From Leisingera aquimarina DSM 24565 (GTDB taxonomy: Bacteria; Pseudomonadota; Alphaproteobacteria; Rhodobacterales; Rhodobacteraceae), in NCBI RefSeq assembly GCF_000473165.1, contig NZ_KI421504.1:3386094-3450093 (forward strand): a stretch of 64,000 nt of DNA. Direction: 5' to 3'. Position 1 is the stretch's first letter; each line of letters begins with the position of its first letter. Under the pieces are notes generated by a model. The model was not told where the DNA came from. It worked only from the letters and a program-made list of their open reading frames with translations, and did not search any database. The position numbers and the translations under genes are program-made. Shown one piece after another: positions 1-8,987 of this stretch.

Positions 1-152
1 AGGTCCGCAGCCGCCCGCGCAACCGACCGGCGCAAAGCCTTCAGCGTCAGGGAGCTGGCAAGCGCCCCCACGCCTTCCTTTGTCGCTGCCAGCTTGCGTG
101 CAAGCACACCCTGCTTGCTGCTGCCTGCCTCTGCTGCTTCTATTTCAGACAT
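1..152 (-). CDS. Unidentified protein, N-terminal part only (cut by window edge)
   Basis: The first 50 codons of a minus-strand gene run from ATG at 152 off the left end. The residues begin MSEIEAAEAG and are rich in Ala, Lys and Arg; no membrane segment or known motif is visible. The gene lies 84 bp downstream of the sensor kinase in the same direction, so it could be the last gene of that unit. The ribosome-binding site is weak (AGG about 11 bases before the ATG). I do not recognise the family and assign no function. Confidence 0.5.
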   Translation of the reverse strand, partial: MSEIEAAEAGSSKQGVLARKLAATKEGVGALASSLTLKALRRSVARAAAD

Positions 153-235
153 AGGCTGTTTAACCTGCCCCTTGCGCGTCCCGTTTCCCCGGTTTTACCC
201 GAAAGGGGGTTAACAACTCCTGTATTTCAGGCGGG

Positions 236-2914
236 TTACGCAGCCTTTTCGCCTGCCGCGGGTAAGGAAACCCGGAATGCGCCGCCGCCGTGCCCCGGCA
301 GATAGGAAACATTGCCGCCCAGCCGTTGCATGACCTCCCGGCAGATTGCGAGGCCAAGCCCGGCCCCGCCTGCCCGCTCGGGGCTGACGCGCGAGAATTT
401 CTCGAAAATCATCTGTTGAAATTCTGCCGGCACGCCGCTGCCGTTGTCGGTGAAGTCGATCTGCAGCCACCCGCTGGTTGCGGAGGCGGAAATGGACAGC
501 TCCGGCTCCGCGGCATCGCAATACTTCTGGGCGTTGGCGATCAGGTTGATAAAGACCTGCGCCAGCCGGTCGAGGTCGGAAGATATGCGGAACCCTTCTG
601 TTGCAGGATTGCGGCGAACCTTGAGCGGACGGTCCGATCCCGCCAGTGCGGCAGCAACCGCATGGTCCAGCACGTCCGGCAGCGCGCCCGCCGACATGTT
701 AAGGCTCACTTGGCCGTTCTCCAGCACGCTGAGGTCCAGAAGATCGTTGAGCAGCCGGGTCAGCCGCAGCGTTTCGTCATGGATGATCCCGGCATAGTGG
801 CGCTGATCCTGCCCACTCAGCTGCCCGTCATCGCGCAAAATTTCCGAAAACGCCCGGATCGAGGTCATCGGCGTGCGCAACTCATGGCTGACCTGGCTAA
901 GGAAGGCGTCCTTTTGCTCGGAGATTTGCGTAAGCTTCTCGTTTGTTTCCCGCAACTTGCGTGCTGTCGCTGTCAGCTCTGCCGATTGCGTCTCCAAGCG
1001 GCTGGAATACTCCAGCATCTGGGCGGTTTCATCTGCAACCGCCAGCAGATCCGCAACCGAAACCGAGGAGCCGCCGGCGATCTGGCCAATCATTGCGTGT
1101 GCTGCCGCCGCGCCGATGGAGGCGCTCAGCTCGCGCTCCAACCGTTCCAGAAAAGCCGGTGTCGGCTCCGGCAGCGGGCCGCGGCCGCCCTGCCGCAGCC
1201 GCTCGCGCTGAAAGAACGCTTGCGCTTCTGCAGCACCCAGAATCCGCTGCGACATGATCATCAGGTCTTCGCATTGCGCCACCGATCCGGTCCAGCCGCG
1301 CGGGCCGGCGGAATGATCAAAGACATTGACGAATTGCGCGCCCTGCAGCCGCTCCAGCGGGCTGGGAAAGCTCATCAGCGACACCAGGCAGAACACCAGC
1401 GCATTCAGACTCATCGACCACATCACGGCATGGACCGTCGGATCCATCCCTTCGATCCCGAACAGCGCCTCCGGGCGCAGCCAGCTGAGGCCGAACAGAC
1501 CATCGCGCAGGATATGCTCTGGTAAAAGCCCGCCGCCCAATGCCGGCAGCAGCATGGTGTAGAGCCAGATGGCAAACCCCACCGAAAGCCCGGCCAGTGC
1601 GCCGCTGCGGGTGGCGCCGCGCCAGAACAACCCGCCAACCAGCGCGGGCAGAATTTGCGCCACACCGGCAAAGGAGATCAGACCGATGGCGGCCAGTGCC
1701 GCGGCACCGCCGGACAGGTGGTAATAGAAATACCCCAGCGCCATGATCACCGCGATCGACACCCGCCGTGACAGCAGCACTACATTGCGCACATCGCCAG
1801 AGACCGACGCCCGGCGGTTCTGCAGCCGCAGCCAGACCGGCATCACGATATGGTTCGACACCATCGTCGACAGTGCCATGGCGGCCACAATCACCATCGA
1901 CGTTGCCGAGGAAAAACCGCCTAGGAAGGACAGGACTGCCAATCCCTGCTGCCCCTGCTGCAGCGGCACTGTCAGTACAAACATGTCCGGATTGGCGCCT
2001 GCGGGCAGCAACTCCAGACCCACCGCAGCGATGGGCACCACAAACATCGAAATCAGCAGCAGATAGAGCGGAAACGCCCAGGAAGCGATCCGCAAATGCC
2101 GCTCATCCTCGTTCTCCACTACCATCACCTGGAACATCCGCGGCAGGCAGACAAAGGCCGCTGCGGCCAGAAAGGTGACGGTGGCCCAGCGGCTGCCATC
2201 GACGTTCCACTGGCCGATTTGCGAGGCATCTATTCTCTGCAGCGTCTCACCCACACCGCCGGCGACGCCCCAAACCACAAAAACCCCAACCGCCAGCAAC
2301 GCCGCCAGTTTGACGATGGCCTCCAGCGCTACCGCGGTGACCACGCCGTGGTGGCGTTCATTGGCGTTCAGATTGCGGGTGCCGAACAGAATAGCAAAAA
2401 CCGCCAGCCCTGCCGCCACCCAGAACACGGTGTAGGTCTCATTGTAGCTGCGCAACGGGTCGGCTTCGGCGAATATGGCAAAGGACAGCGTGACGGATTG
2501 CAACTGCAGCGAAATATAGGGCGTGACACCAATCACCGCGAGGATTGTCACGCCGGCCGCCAGCAGGTTCGATTTGCCATATCGCGACGACAACAGGTCC
2601 GCGATAGACGTGATCCGCTGGCTGCGCCCGATCCGAACCAATTTGCGCAGGCCCCACCACCATCCGATCATAACCAGCGAGGGGCCAAGGTAGATCGTCA
2701 CGAACTCCAGACCTGACCGCGCCGCATAGCCGACGGCGCCGTAAAAGGTCCAGGCGGTGCAATAGATCGACAGCGACAGCGTATAGATCAGCGGCGAGCG
2801 CATCCAGGCGGCGCTTTTGCCACGGGTTGCCATCCGATCGGCCCAGAAGGCAATGAAAAACAGAAACGCCACATAGGCGAGACAAACAACGGCAAGCACA
2901 TTGAGGGAGGCCAT
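236..2914 (-). CDS. Sodium:solute symporter / sensor histidine kinase fusion
   Basis: A protein of 892 residues. Roughly residues 1-560 form a multi-pass sodium:solute symporter-like domain (SLC5/PutP class). A linker with coiled-coil character follows, then HisKA and HATPase_c. The phospho-acceptor is His677 in SHELRTPM. The N box (INLIANAQKY), G1 (DNGSGVP) and G2 (GAGLGLAICREV) are intact. The architecture resembles CbrA-like kinases, where a transporter-like domain senses or moves a substrate and controls the kinase. The start MASLNVLAVV at 2914 was chosen because it overlaps the upstream stop as ATGA and leads straight into the first membrane helix. Partners in the unit are a small membrane protein and a stand-alone receiver. 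The sensed substrate cannot be read from the sequence. Confidence 0.9.
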   Translation of the reverse strand: MASLNVLAVVCLAYVAFLFFIAFWADRMATRGKSAAWMRSPLIYTLSLSIYCTAWTFYGAVGYAARSGLEFVTIYLGPSLVMIGWWWGLRKLVRIGRSQRITSIADLLSSRYGKSNLLAAGVTILAVIGVTPYISLQLQSVTLSFAIFAEADPLRSYNETYTVFWVAAGLAVFAILFGTRNLNANERHHGVVTAVALEAIVKLAALLAVGVFVVWGVAGGVGETLQRIDASQIGQWNVDGSRWATVTFLAAAAFVCLPRMFQVMVVENEDERHLRIASWAFPLYLLLISMFVVPIAAVGLELLPAGANPDMFVLTVPLQQGQQGLAVLSFLGGFSSATSMVIVAAMALSTMVSNHIVMPVWLRLQNRRASVSGDVRNVVLLSRRVSIAVIMALGYFYYHLSGGAAALAAIGLISFAGVAQILPALVGGLFWRGATRSGALAGLSVGFAIWLYTMLLPALGGGLLPEHILRDGLFGLSWLRPEALFGIEGMDPTVHAVMWSMSLNALVFCLVSLMSFPSPLERLQGAQFVNVFDHSAGPRGWTGSVAQCEDLMIMSQRILGAAEAQAFFQRERLRQGGRGPLPEPTPAFLERLERELSASIGAAAAHAMIGQIAGGSSVSVADLLAVADETAQMLEYSSRLETQSAELTATARKLRETNEKLTQISEQKDAFLSQVSHELRTPMTSIRAFSEILRDDGQLSGQDQRHYAGIIHDETLRLTRLLNDLLDLSVLENGQVSLNMSAGALPDVLDHAVAAALAGSDRPLKVRRNPATEGFRISSDLDRLAQVFINLIANAQKYCDAAEPELSISASATSGWLQIDFTDNGSGVPAEFQQMIFEKFSRVSPERAGGAGLGLAICREVMQRLGGNVSYLPGHGGGAFRVSLPAAGEKAA

Positions 2915-3246
2915 CAGCTGTCCTCTGCCCCGTCCGGAGACCCGGCCCTGTCCGGCCCGCCGCCAGTCCAGTGATCCGCCCACCGCTGCACTGCGAGGCT
3001 AAAGGCAAAACAAGCGCCGATCAGGCCTGTCCAGACGGCAAATACATAGATGATGGCCGAAGACATAGTGACACCATCGCGCGTGGCAGGATGGGTGGAG
3101 GCTTCGGGCCACAACAGCGGCAGCGCCAGCAGCAATGCGCCCAGAACCGGCAGCAGGCGGGCAATGTCCATCAGCCTGCGGCGGCGGTAGGTCTGGCGTT
3201 CCGTGCGGGTGCCCGTTTGCTTTTCTGCGTCACCATCCCGGATCAT
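2914..3246 (-). CDS. Small two-helix membrane protein, operon partner of the symporter-kinase
   Basis: Up to 110 residues. A basic N-terminus is followed by two hydrophobic segments (around LLPVLGALLLALPLLW and IIYVFAVWTGLIGACFAFSL). It sits between the receiver gene and the symporter-kinase and overlaps the kinase start by 4 bases (ATGA), so translation is probably coupled. Two starts are possible: 3246, only 7 bases after the receiver stop but with a poor ribosome site, or ATG at 3171 (MDIARLL), which gives 85 residues and begins just before the first helix. The family is not recognised. Its place suggests an accessory subunit of the symporter domain, analogous to the small proteins that accompany some sodium symporters; this is inference. 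Confidence 0.65.
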   Translation of the reverse strand: MIRDGDAEKQTGTRTERQTYRRRRLMDIARLLPVLGALLLALPLLWPEASTHPATRDGVTMSSAIIYVFAVWTGLIGACFAFSLAVQRWADHWTGGGPDRAGSPDGAEDS

Positions 3247-3253
3247 CCCAGCA

Positions 3254-3634
3254 TTATCCCTGGCCGGCCTGGGCGTGCAGGTCGCGCACCGCCGTCAGCA
3301 CTTCGGCATTGGAGAAGGGCTTGGTCATAAACCGCGTCACCCCCGCCTTTTCCGCCATTTCCCGGTCTCGCATTTGGCCTCGGGCCGTCAGCATCAGCAC
3401 AGGCAGTGCGCCCATGCCACCCTCCATGCGCAGCTCACGCACGATTTCCAGACCGCTTTTGCCCGGCAGCATGAGGTCCAGAATCACCAGATCCGGATTG
3501 GCATCGCGGATCACTTCCACAGCGGTGGCGCCATCGGTATGCGCATCCACGCTCCAGCCGTCACGCATCAGCAGAAACCGGATGGCCTCGGTGATATTCG
3601 GCTCGTCTTCGATCAGAACAACATGCCTGCCCAT
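3254..3634 (-). CDS. Stand-alone response-regulator receiver (CheY-like)
   Basis: 126 residues comprising only a receiver domain. The acidic pocket is in LIEDEPN, the phospho-acceptor is Asp53 (VILDLMLPG), the switch Thr is Thr83 (MLTA) and the conserved Lys is Lys105 (FMTKPF). No DNA-binding or enzymatic output follows. It is the first gene of the unit with the small membrane protein and the symporter-histidine kinase, so it is the probable phosphoryl acceptor of that kinase. ATG at 3634 was preferred over an upstream in-frame ATG because GGAGGG precedes it and homologues begin directly at the first beta strand. The output must act through protein contact or a phosphorelay. Confidence 0.88.
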   Translation of the reverse strand: MGRHVVLIEDEPNITEAIRFLLMRDGWSVDAHTDGATAVEVIRDANPDLVILDLMLPGKSGLEIVRELRMEGGMGALPVLMLTARGQMRDREMAEKAGVTRFMTKPFSNAEVLTAVRDLHAQAGQG

Positions 3635-3726
3635 CAGCAGAATTCCCTCCCGGCGCTGCCCGCCGGCCGGGCCGGTCCGCAGACGCATTCATTTTTGTGC
3701 AGGTTAGCCCCGCGGCTGTGTGACTG

Positions 3727-5025
3727 TCAAAACTCTTCCTTCAGGATCGACGGCTCGCGCCGTGCCGGACAGCCTTGGCGCGGACATATCCGGCAGCTGG
3801 CGCCCACCAGCTGCGGATCTTCGGCATCCTTGGCGCCGGGCAGGATCAGCATAACCGCCCGGTACATAGGATCAGCGCCAAAATCCGGCATCTCCTGCGG
3901 CCAAGCCACCGCCATGCAGTCAAAGGCTGCCGCATTGCGCCCCTGTTGCAGCACATTGCGCCGCACCGGGACATTCGGATGCACCAGCGCCGTGTACAGC
4001 GGCCATAGCGGACAGGACGCCCCGAACCGCGGCATCGCGAATCCGGTCACAGGCTTGCGGAACAATAGCGTGCCAGAGGCATCGCAGACCACCAGCCCGG
4101 CCTCTTGCCCCAGCACCTCCTCCGGCAGCGCCGCCAAACGGCGCAGCACGGCAGAAAGCCCGCATGCAAAGCGGCGCGCAATCGCCACCGGAGCAACCCC
4201 TTTTGCCTGGATTTCCTCCTCCAGCGCGTGCAGCGGCATGGCCCGGGCATCTGCCTGGTATTGCGTCAAGGCGGCCTGCGCCAGGCTGCGGGCCGCCGGG
4301 CTTGTCAAAGCAGGGGCAGTCTGGATCAGCTGCTCGGCACCAGCGGAGCCATCTTCAAGTGCAGGAAAGTGAAACCCGTTTTCCTGAAAGAAGACTTCGG
4401 CCTCTTCTTGCGGCATTCCACGGCGGTCGTCGCTGGTGTCGCCCTCGTCCAGAAAATTCACCAGTGCCCGGCTGCTCTCCGACAGGCGCAGGGAATCTTC
4501 GTTGAGGTTTTTGTGGAACCGGTCGCGCCATTCCGGCTCCAGTTCGCCGGTTTCCGCCAGGATCGACGCGGTGGAGCGGATCGCCGCAGCGGTCGACAGC
4601 ACCTCATGCACCGAGGCCGCCAGATTAGGGTCATGGGTCAGCCGGTCCGACAGGGTTTCCACCGTGCGCTCCAGCGTGGCAATGCGGCGATGGCCGGTTG
4701 CCAGAACCTCGGCCCAGCCGGGAAACCGGCCGGCAAATTCATCAACCCGGTCCAGTTCAGCCACCGGCACGCCGCTGTCCGCCGCCGCCTCCCGCAGGGT
4801 AGATATCAGCGCCGCCTCCGCTCCCTCGCTCAGCATCGAAGGCTCCACCCCCAAAACCCCAGCGATATCAACCAGCAGCTTGCCGCCGATTCTGCGCCGG
4901 TTGTGTTCGATCAGGTTGAGGTAGGAGGCGGAAATCCCCGTCGCGCGCGCTAGTTCCGCCTGGCGCATTCCAAGGATCAGCCTGCGTTCGCGGATCCGGC
5001 TGCCGGTCAGGGTATCGCGTGCCAT
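3727..5025 (-). CDS. XRE-family transcriptional regulator, ScfR/RamB type
   Basis: 432 residues. An N-terminal XRE helix-turn-helix (about residues 5-65, RQAELARATGISASYLNLIE) is followed by a long effector region typical of ScfR/RamB-like regulators. A cysteine-rich C-terminus (CRICPRQGC) is characteristic of this group and may bind metal. Known relatives control acyl-CoA-linked and central carbon genes. It is divergent from a five-gene ABC importer, with four copies of a 7-base motif in the shared intergenic region, so it is the natural candidate to control that importer and itself. The start at 5025 (MARDTLTG) is preceded by GGAGG-like sequence; the longer frame to 5076 is AT-rich promoter DNA. 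Confidence 0.85.
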   Translation of the reverse strand: MARDTLTGSRIRERRLILGMRQAELARATGISASYLNLIEHNRRRIGGKLLVDIAGVLGVEPSMLSEGAEAALISTLREAAADSGVPVAELDRVDEFAGRFPGWAEVLATGHRRIATLERTVETLSDRLTHDPNLAASVHEVLSTAAAIRSTASILAETGELEPEWRDRFHKNLNEDSLRLSESSRALVNFLDEGDTSDDRRGMPQEEAEVFFQENGFHFPALEDGSAGAEQLIQTAPALTSPAARSLAQAALTQYQADARAMPLHALEEEIQAKGVAPVAIARRFACGLSAVLRRLAALPEEVLGQEAGLVVCDASGTLLFRKPVTGFAMPRFGASCPLWPLYTALVHPNVPVRRNVLQQGRNAAAFDCMAVAWPQEMPDFGADPMYRAVMLILPGAKDAEDPQLVGASCRICPRQGCPARREPSILKEEF

Positions 5026-5041
5026 TCTAAGGGGCCTCCCA

Positions 5042-5128
5042 AAATACTGTCTTTTCAACAGCTTTCTGCATTGCAATATAACAAAATTTACAGAATGCCG
5101 TAGGATACTGTTCAGTTGTTTACAGAAT
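5042..5128. promoter_or_regulatory. Candidate operator region with repeated ACAG(A/T)AT motif
   Basis: The AT-rich divergent region between the XRE regulator and the ABC operon holds ACAGAAT at 5090-5096 and 5122-5128, and its inverted form ATACTGT at 5044-5050 and 5105-5111. The two TTTACAGAAT boxes are exactly 32 bp apart, close to three helical turns. This is the expected arrangement for a regulator-controlled divergent promoter. Assignment to the adjacent XRE protein is inference. Confidence 0.5.
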
Positions 5129-5256
5129 TTTCAAGCCTTAAAAGGGTTTTATTGCCAGAATTTACACCCCGCACTCATACTGACTTTGCACAAATTGTGC
5201 TGGTACCGAGCAGAAGTGAGGAGCTGCAAGGCACCATTCATATTAGGGAGGAATAC

Positions 5257-6603
5257 ATGTCTGAATTTGACGCATCGCGCCGCAGAGTCTTGAAGACCGG
5301 CGCAATCGCAGGCGCCGGTGTGGCGCTGCCAACAATCTTTACTGCCTCTTCCGCCGCAGCCTTTACCAACGAGCCGACCGGCGGCACCGTGACCCTGGGC
5401 TTCAACGTGCCCCAGACCGGCCCTTATGCTGACGAGGGCGCCGACGAGCTGCGCGCCTATGAGCTGGCGGTTGAGCATCTGAACGGCGGCGGCGACGGCG
5501 GCATGATGAACACCTTCAGCTCCAAAGCGCTGCAGGGCAACGGCATCCTGGGCAAGAAGGTGGAATATGTCACCGGCGACACCCAGACCAAATCCGACGC
5601 TGCCCGCGCTTCAGCCAAATCGATGATTGAAAAAGACGGCGCGGTGATGATCACCGGCGGCTCTTCCTCGGGCGTTGCCATCGCGGTGCAGGGCCTCTGC
5701 CAGGAGGCAGGCGTGATCTTCATGGCCGGCCTGACCCATTCGAACGACACCACTGGCAAGGACAAAAAGGCCAATGGTTTCCGCCACTTCTTCAACGGCT
5801 ACATGTCGGGCGCGGCGCTGGCGCCGGTGCTGAAGAACCTCTACGGCTCGGACCGGACTGCCTATCACCTGACCGCCGACTACACCTGGGGCTGGACCCA
5901 GGAGGAATCGATCGCAGCCGCCACCGAAGCGCTGGGCTGGAACACCGTGAACAAGGTCCGCACCCCGCTGGCGGCAACCGACTTCTCCTCCTACATCGCG
6001 CCGGTGCTGAACTCCGGCGCCGACGTGCTGGTGCTGAACCACTATGGCGGCAACATGGTGAACTCGCTGACCAACGCGGTGCAGTTCGGCCTGCGCGACA
6101 AGGTGGTGAACGGCAAGAACTTCGAAATCGTGGTGCCGCTCTACTCCCGCCTGATGGCCAAGGGCGCCGGTGCCAACGTGAAAGGCATTCACGGCTCCAC
6201 CAACTGGCACTGGACGCTGCAGGATGAAGGCTCCAAGGCCTTTGTGAAATCCTTCGGCACCAAATACGGCTTCCCGCCGAGCCAGGCTGCCCATACCACC
6301 TACTGCCAGACCCTGCTTTACGCCGATGCAGTCGAGCGTGCGGGCACGTTCAACCCCTGTGGCGTTGTCGAAGCGCTGGAAGGGTTTGAGTTTGACGGCC
6401 TGGGCAATGGCAAGACCCTGTACCGCGCCGAAGACCACCAGTGCTTCAAGGACGTTCTGGTTGTGCGCGGCAAGGAGAACCCGACCTCGGAATTCGACCT
6501 TCTGGAAGTGGTCGAGGTCACGCCGCGTGCACAGGTGGAATACGCACCGGACCACCCGATGTTTGCCGGCGGCAACCTGGGTGCCTGCAACCCGGGCGCC
6601 TAA
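5257..6603 (+). CDS. ABC transporter substrate-binding protein (type I, branched-chain amino acid class)
   Basis: 448 residues. The N-terminus carries a twin-arginine-like signal (SRRRVLKTG) and a hydrophobic stretch ending near SSAAAF, so it is exported. The rest is a periplasmic-binding protein of the LivJ/AmiC/UrtA superfamily (VTLGFNVPQTGPYADEGADE near the mature N-terminus). It captures the ligand for the membrane and ATPase subunits encoded just downstream. ATG at 5257 follows a strong GGGAGG site; the longer frame starting at 5116 lies in promoter DNA. The ligand cannot be deduced: amino acids, amides, urea-like compounds and organic acids are all known for this class. The neighbouring ScfR-type regulator hints at acyl or organic-acid metabolism. 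Confidence 0.88.
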   Translation: MSEFDASRRRVLKTGAIAGAGVALPTIFTASSAAAFTNEPTGGTVTLGFNVPQTGPYADEGADELRAYELAVEHLNGGGDGGMMNTFSSKALQGNGILGKKVEYVTGDTQTKSDAARASAKSMIEKDGAVMITGGSSSGVAIAVQGLCQEAGVIFMAGLTHSNDTTGKDKKANGFRHFFNGYMSGAALAPVLKNLYGSDRTAYHLTADYTWGWTQEESIAAATEALGWNTVNKVRTPLAATDFSSYIAPVLNSGADVLVLNHYGGNMVNSLTNAVQFGLRDKVVNGKNFEIVVPLYSRLMAKGAGANVKGIHGSTNWHWTLQDEGSKAFVKSFGTKYGFPPSQAAHTTYCQTLLYADAVERAGTFNPCGVVEALEGFEFDGLGNGKTLYRAEDHQCFKDVLVVRGKENPTSEFDLLEVVEVTPRAQVEYAPDHPMFAGGNLGACNPGA

Positions 6604-6616
6604 GCCCAGTGGTTCC

Positions 6617-6639
6617 GGCCGGGCGCCCTGCGCCCGGCC
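6617..6639 (+). repeat. Strong hairpin between binding-protein and permease genes
   Basis: A perfect 10-bp stem (GGCCGGGCGC at 6617-6626 and GCGCCCGGCC at 6630-6639) with a 3-base loop starts 14 bases after the binding-protein stop. There is no following U tract. Hairpins in this position in importer operons commonly stabilise the binding-protein message or limit read-through, giving excess binding protein. Confidence 0.7.
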
Positions 6640-6745
6640 CATCGCATTCCCGGCAGCCTGACGCAGACCGTCAGCACAGCGGCTTCAGGCCACTGAACAG
6701 CGGGAATCTATCTCTTCCACCCAGACTAACCCGGGGGCGGGACCC

Positions 6746-7768
6746 ATGGACGCAATCCTATTGCAAATCTTGAACGGGCTCGACAAAGGCTCGGCCTATG
6801 CGCTGATCGCGCTGGGTTTGACACTCATTTTCGGCACGCTGGGCGTGGTGAACTTTGCCCACGGGGCCCTGTTCATGATCGGCGCCTTCTGCGCCGTCAC
6901 CCTGCAGCGTATTCTGAACCTCAGCTTTGAAACCGTCGACGAGACCCAGACCGACTTTCTGGGCAACCCGCTGAAGGTGAAAACCCCCTACGTCGAGGCC
7001 TGGTTCGGCCCCGAAGTCGGCGGCTCTATCATCGACTGGGCCGTGCCGCTGGCGATTCTCTTTGCCATCCCGATCATGATCGGCGTCGGCTATGTGATGG
7101 AACGCGGGCTGATCAAGCATTTCTACAAGCGCCCTCATGCCGACCAGATCCTGGTGACCTTCGGCCTTGCCATCGTGCTGCAGGAAGTCATCAAGTATTT
7201 CTACGGCGCCAACCCGATCCAGACCCCGGCGCCGGATGCGCTGAACGGGGTGATGAACCTTGGCGCCCTCATCGGCATGGACATCATCTATCCGGTCTGG
7301 CGCGTGGTCTATTTCTTCTTCGCGGTGCTGATCATCGGCGGCATCTTCAGCTTCCTGCAGTTCACCACCTTCGGCATGGTGGTGCGGGCCGGCATGGCCG
7401 ACCGCGAGACCGTGGGTCTTCTGGGCATCAACATCGACCGCCGCTTTACCATCATGTTCGGCATTGCCGCCGCCGTCGCTGGGCTGGCCGGTGTCATGTA
7501 CACCCCGATCAACTCCCCCAACTACCACATGGGCATGGATTTCCTGGTGCTCAGCTTTGTGGTGGTGGTTGTCGGCGGCATGGGCTCGCTGCCCGGTGCG
7601 GTGCTGGCGGGCTTCCTGCTGGGGGTTCTCGAAAGCTTTGCTTCGATGAACGAGATCAAATCGCTGATCCCCGGCATCGACCAGATCATCATCTATGTGG
7701 TCGCAATCATCATTCTGCTGACCCGCCCGCGGGGCCTGATGGGCCGCAAAGGCGTGATGGAGGACTAA
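6746..7768 (+). CDS. ABC transporter permease, LivH-like
   Basis: 340 residues, multi-pass inner-membrane permease of the LivH family. The N-terminus ([20 protein letters not shown]) and the loop [20 protein letters not shown] are typical. It is about 40-50 residues longer than many LivH proteins, mainly through a polar stretch around residues 55-90 ([19 protein letters not shown]) between early helices. It pairs with the following LivM-like gene 4 bases downstream. GGGGGCGG precedes ATG 6746. It probably forms the translocation channel for the ligand delivered by the upstream binding protein. Confidence 0.9.
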   Translation: MDAILLQILNGLDKGSAYALIALGLTLIFGTLGVVNFAHGALFMIGAFCAVTLQRILNLSFETVDETQTDFLGNPLKVKTPYVEAWFGPEVGGSIIDWAVPLAILFAIPIMIGVGYVMERGLIKHFYKRPHADQILVTFGLAIVLQEVIKYFYGANPIQTPAPDALNGVMNLGALIGMDIIYPVWRVVYFFFAVLIIGGIFSFLQFTTFGMVVRAGMADRETVGLLGINIDRRFTIMFGIAAAVAGLAGVMYTPINSPNYHMGMDFLVLSFVVVVVGGMGSLPGAVLAGFLLGVLESFASMNEIKSLIPGIDQIIIYVVAIIILLTRPRGLMGRKGVMED

Positions 7769-7772
7769 GACA

Positions 7773-8975
7773 ATGTTCGGACTGGATAAAAAAGACACCT
7801 CTATGCTGATCATCGTCGCCTGTCTGACGCTGTTCGCCCCCTTCATCCTGAACCCCTTTCCCACGGACAGCGCCATGGCGCAGTTCAACGCGGGCTACCC
7901 GGACCTGATGCAACGGTTCGTGATCTTCGGGATCTTCGCCATCGGATTCAACATCCTGTTTGGCCTCACCGGATACCTGTCCTTCGGCCATGCGGCCTTC
8001 CTGGGCGCCGGTTCCTACTCAGCCGTCTGGATGTTCAAGCTGGTAGGCATGAACGTGATCCCGGCGATCCTGTTGTCGGTCATTGTCGCAGGCCTGTTTG
8101 CGCTGCTGATCGGCTTTGTCAGCTTGCGCCGCTCAGGGATCTACTTTTCGATCCTGACGCTGGCCTTTGCGCAAATGTCGTTCAACCTGGCCTATTCGGT
8201 GCTGACGCCCATCACCAATGGCGAGACCGGCCTGCAGCTGACCCTGGACGACCCCCGCATCCTGGGCGTCTCCGCCACCGCGGACGGCTCGATCCCCGTG
8301 ACCAGCCTGTTCGGGCTTGAGATGCGCTCTACCTTCGAGATGGCCATTGGCCCCTGGGCCTTCCAGTTCAACGTGGGCTATTACCTGTGCGCGCTGATCC
8401 TGCTGGCGGCCTTTTACCTGTCGATCCGCATCTTCCGTTCGCCCTTTGGCATGATGCTGCGGGCGGTGAAGTCGAACCAGCAGCGGATGAACTATACCGG
8501 TCTCAACACCCGGCCCTACACCCTGGCGGCCTTTGTGATCTCTGGCATGTATGCGGGTCTGGCAGGCGGGCTGATGGCCTCAATGGACCCGCTGGCAGGC
8601 GCTGAGCGGATGCAGTGGACCGCCTCCGGCGAAGTGGTTCTGATGACCATCCTCGGCGGAGCCGGAACGCTGATCGGCCCGGTTTTGGGTGCTGGTTTCA
8701 TCAAATACTTCGAGAACATCTTCTCGAAAATCAACGACAACGTGCTGCACAGCTGGTTCAGCTTCATGCCCGACGGGATGGAAGACGCGCTGGTCTTCAT
8801 CGTGCATCCTTTCATCGGCAAAGGCTGGCACCTGACGCTGGGCATCCTGTTCATGCTGGTGGTGATCTTCCTGCCCGGCGGTCTGGTCGAAGGCGGCCAG
8901 CGGATCAAAGGCTGGCTCAGCCGCCGCAAGGCCAAGGACAGCAATACGTCCGGCGAAACCAACCCCGCGGAGTAA
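7773..8975 (+). CDS. ABC transporter permease, LivM-like
   Basis: 400 residues, second membrane subunit. The segment [20 protein letters not shown] and the coupling-loop region [20 protein letters not shown] are characteristic of LivM. It starts 4 bases after the LivH-like stop and ends with a charged cytoplasmic tail ([18 protein letters not shown]). It forms a heterodimeric channel with the previous gene product. It is slightly longer than the usual LivM core, with extra sequence around [13 protein letters not shown]-type periplasmic loop residues. Confidence 0.9.
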   Translation: MFGLDKKDTSMLIIVACLTLFAPFILNPFPTDSAMAQFNAGYPDLMQRFVIFGIFAIGFNILFGLTGYLSFGHAAFLGAGSYSAVWMFKLVGMNVIPAILLSVIVAGLFALLIGFVSLRRSGIYFSILTLAFAQMSFNLAYSVLTPITNGETGLQLTLDDPRILGVSATADGSIPVTSLFGLEMRSTFEMAIGPWAFQFNVGYYLCALILLAAFYLSIRIFRSPFGMMLRAVKSNQQRMNYTGLNTRPYTLAAFVISGMYAGLAGGLMASMDPLAGAERMQWTASGEVVLMTILGGAGTLIGPVLGAGFIKYFENIFSKINDNVLHSWFSFMPDGMEDALVFIVHPFIGKGWHLTLGILFMLVVIFLPGGLVEGGQRIKGWLSRRKAKDSNTSGETNPAE

Positions 8976-8987
8976 GGAGACAGAACA

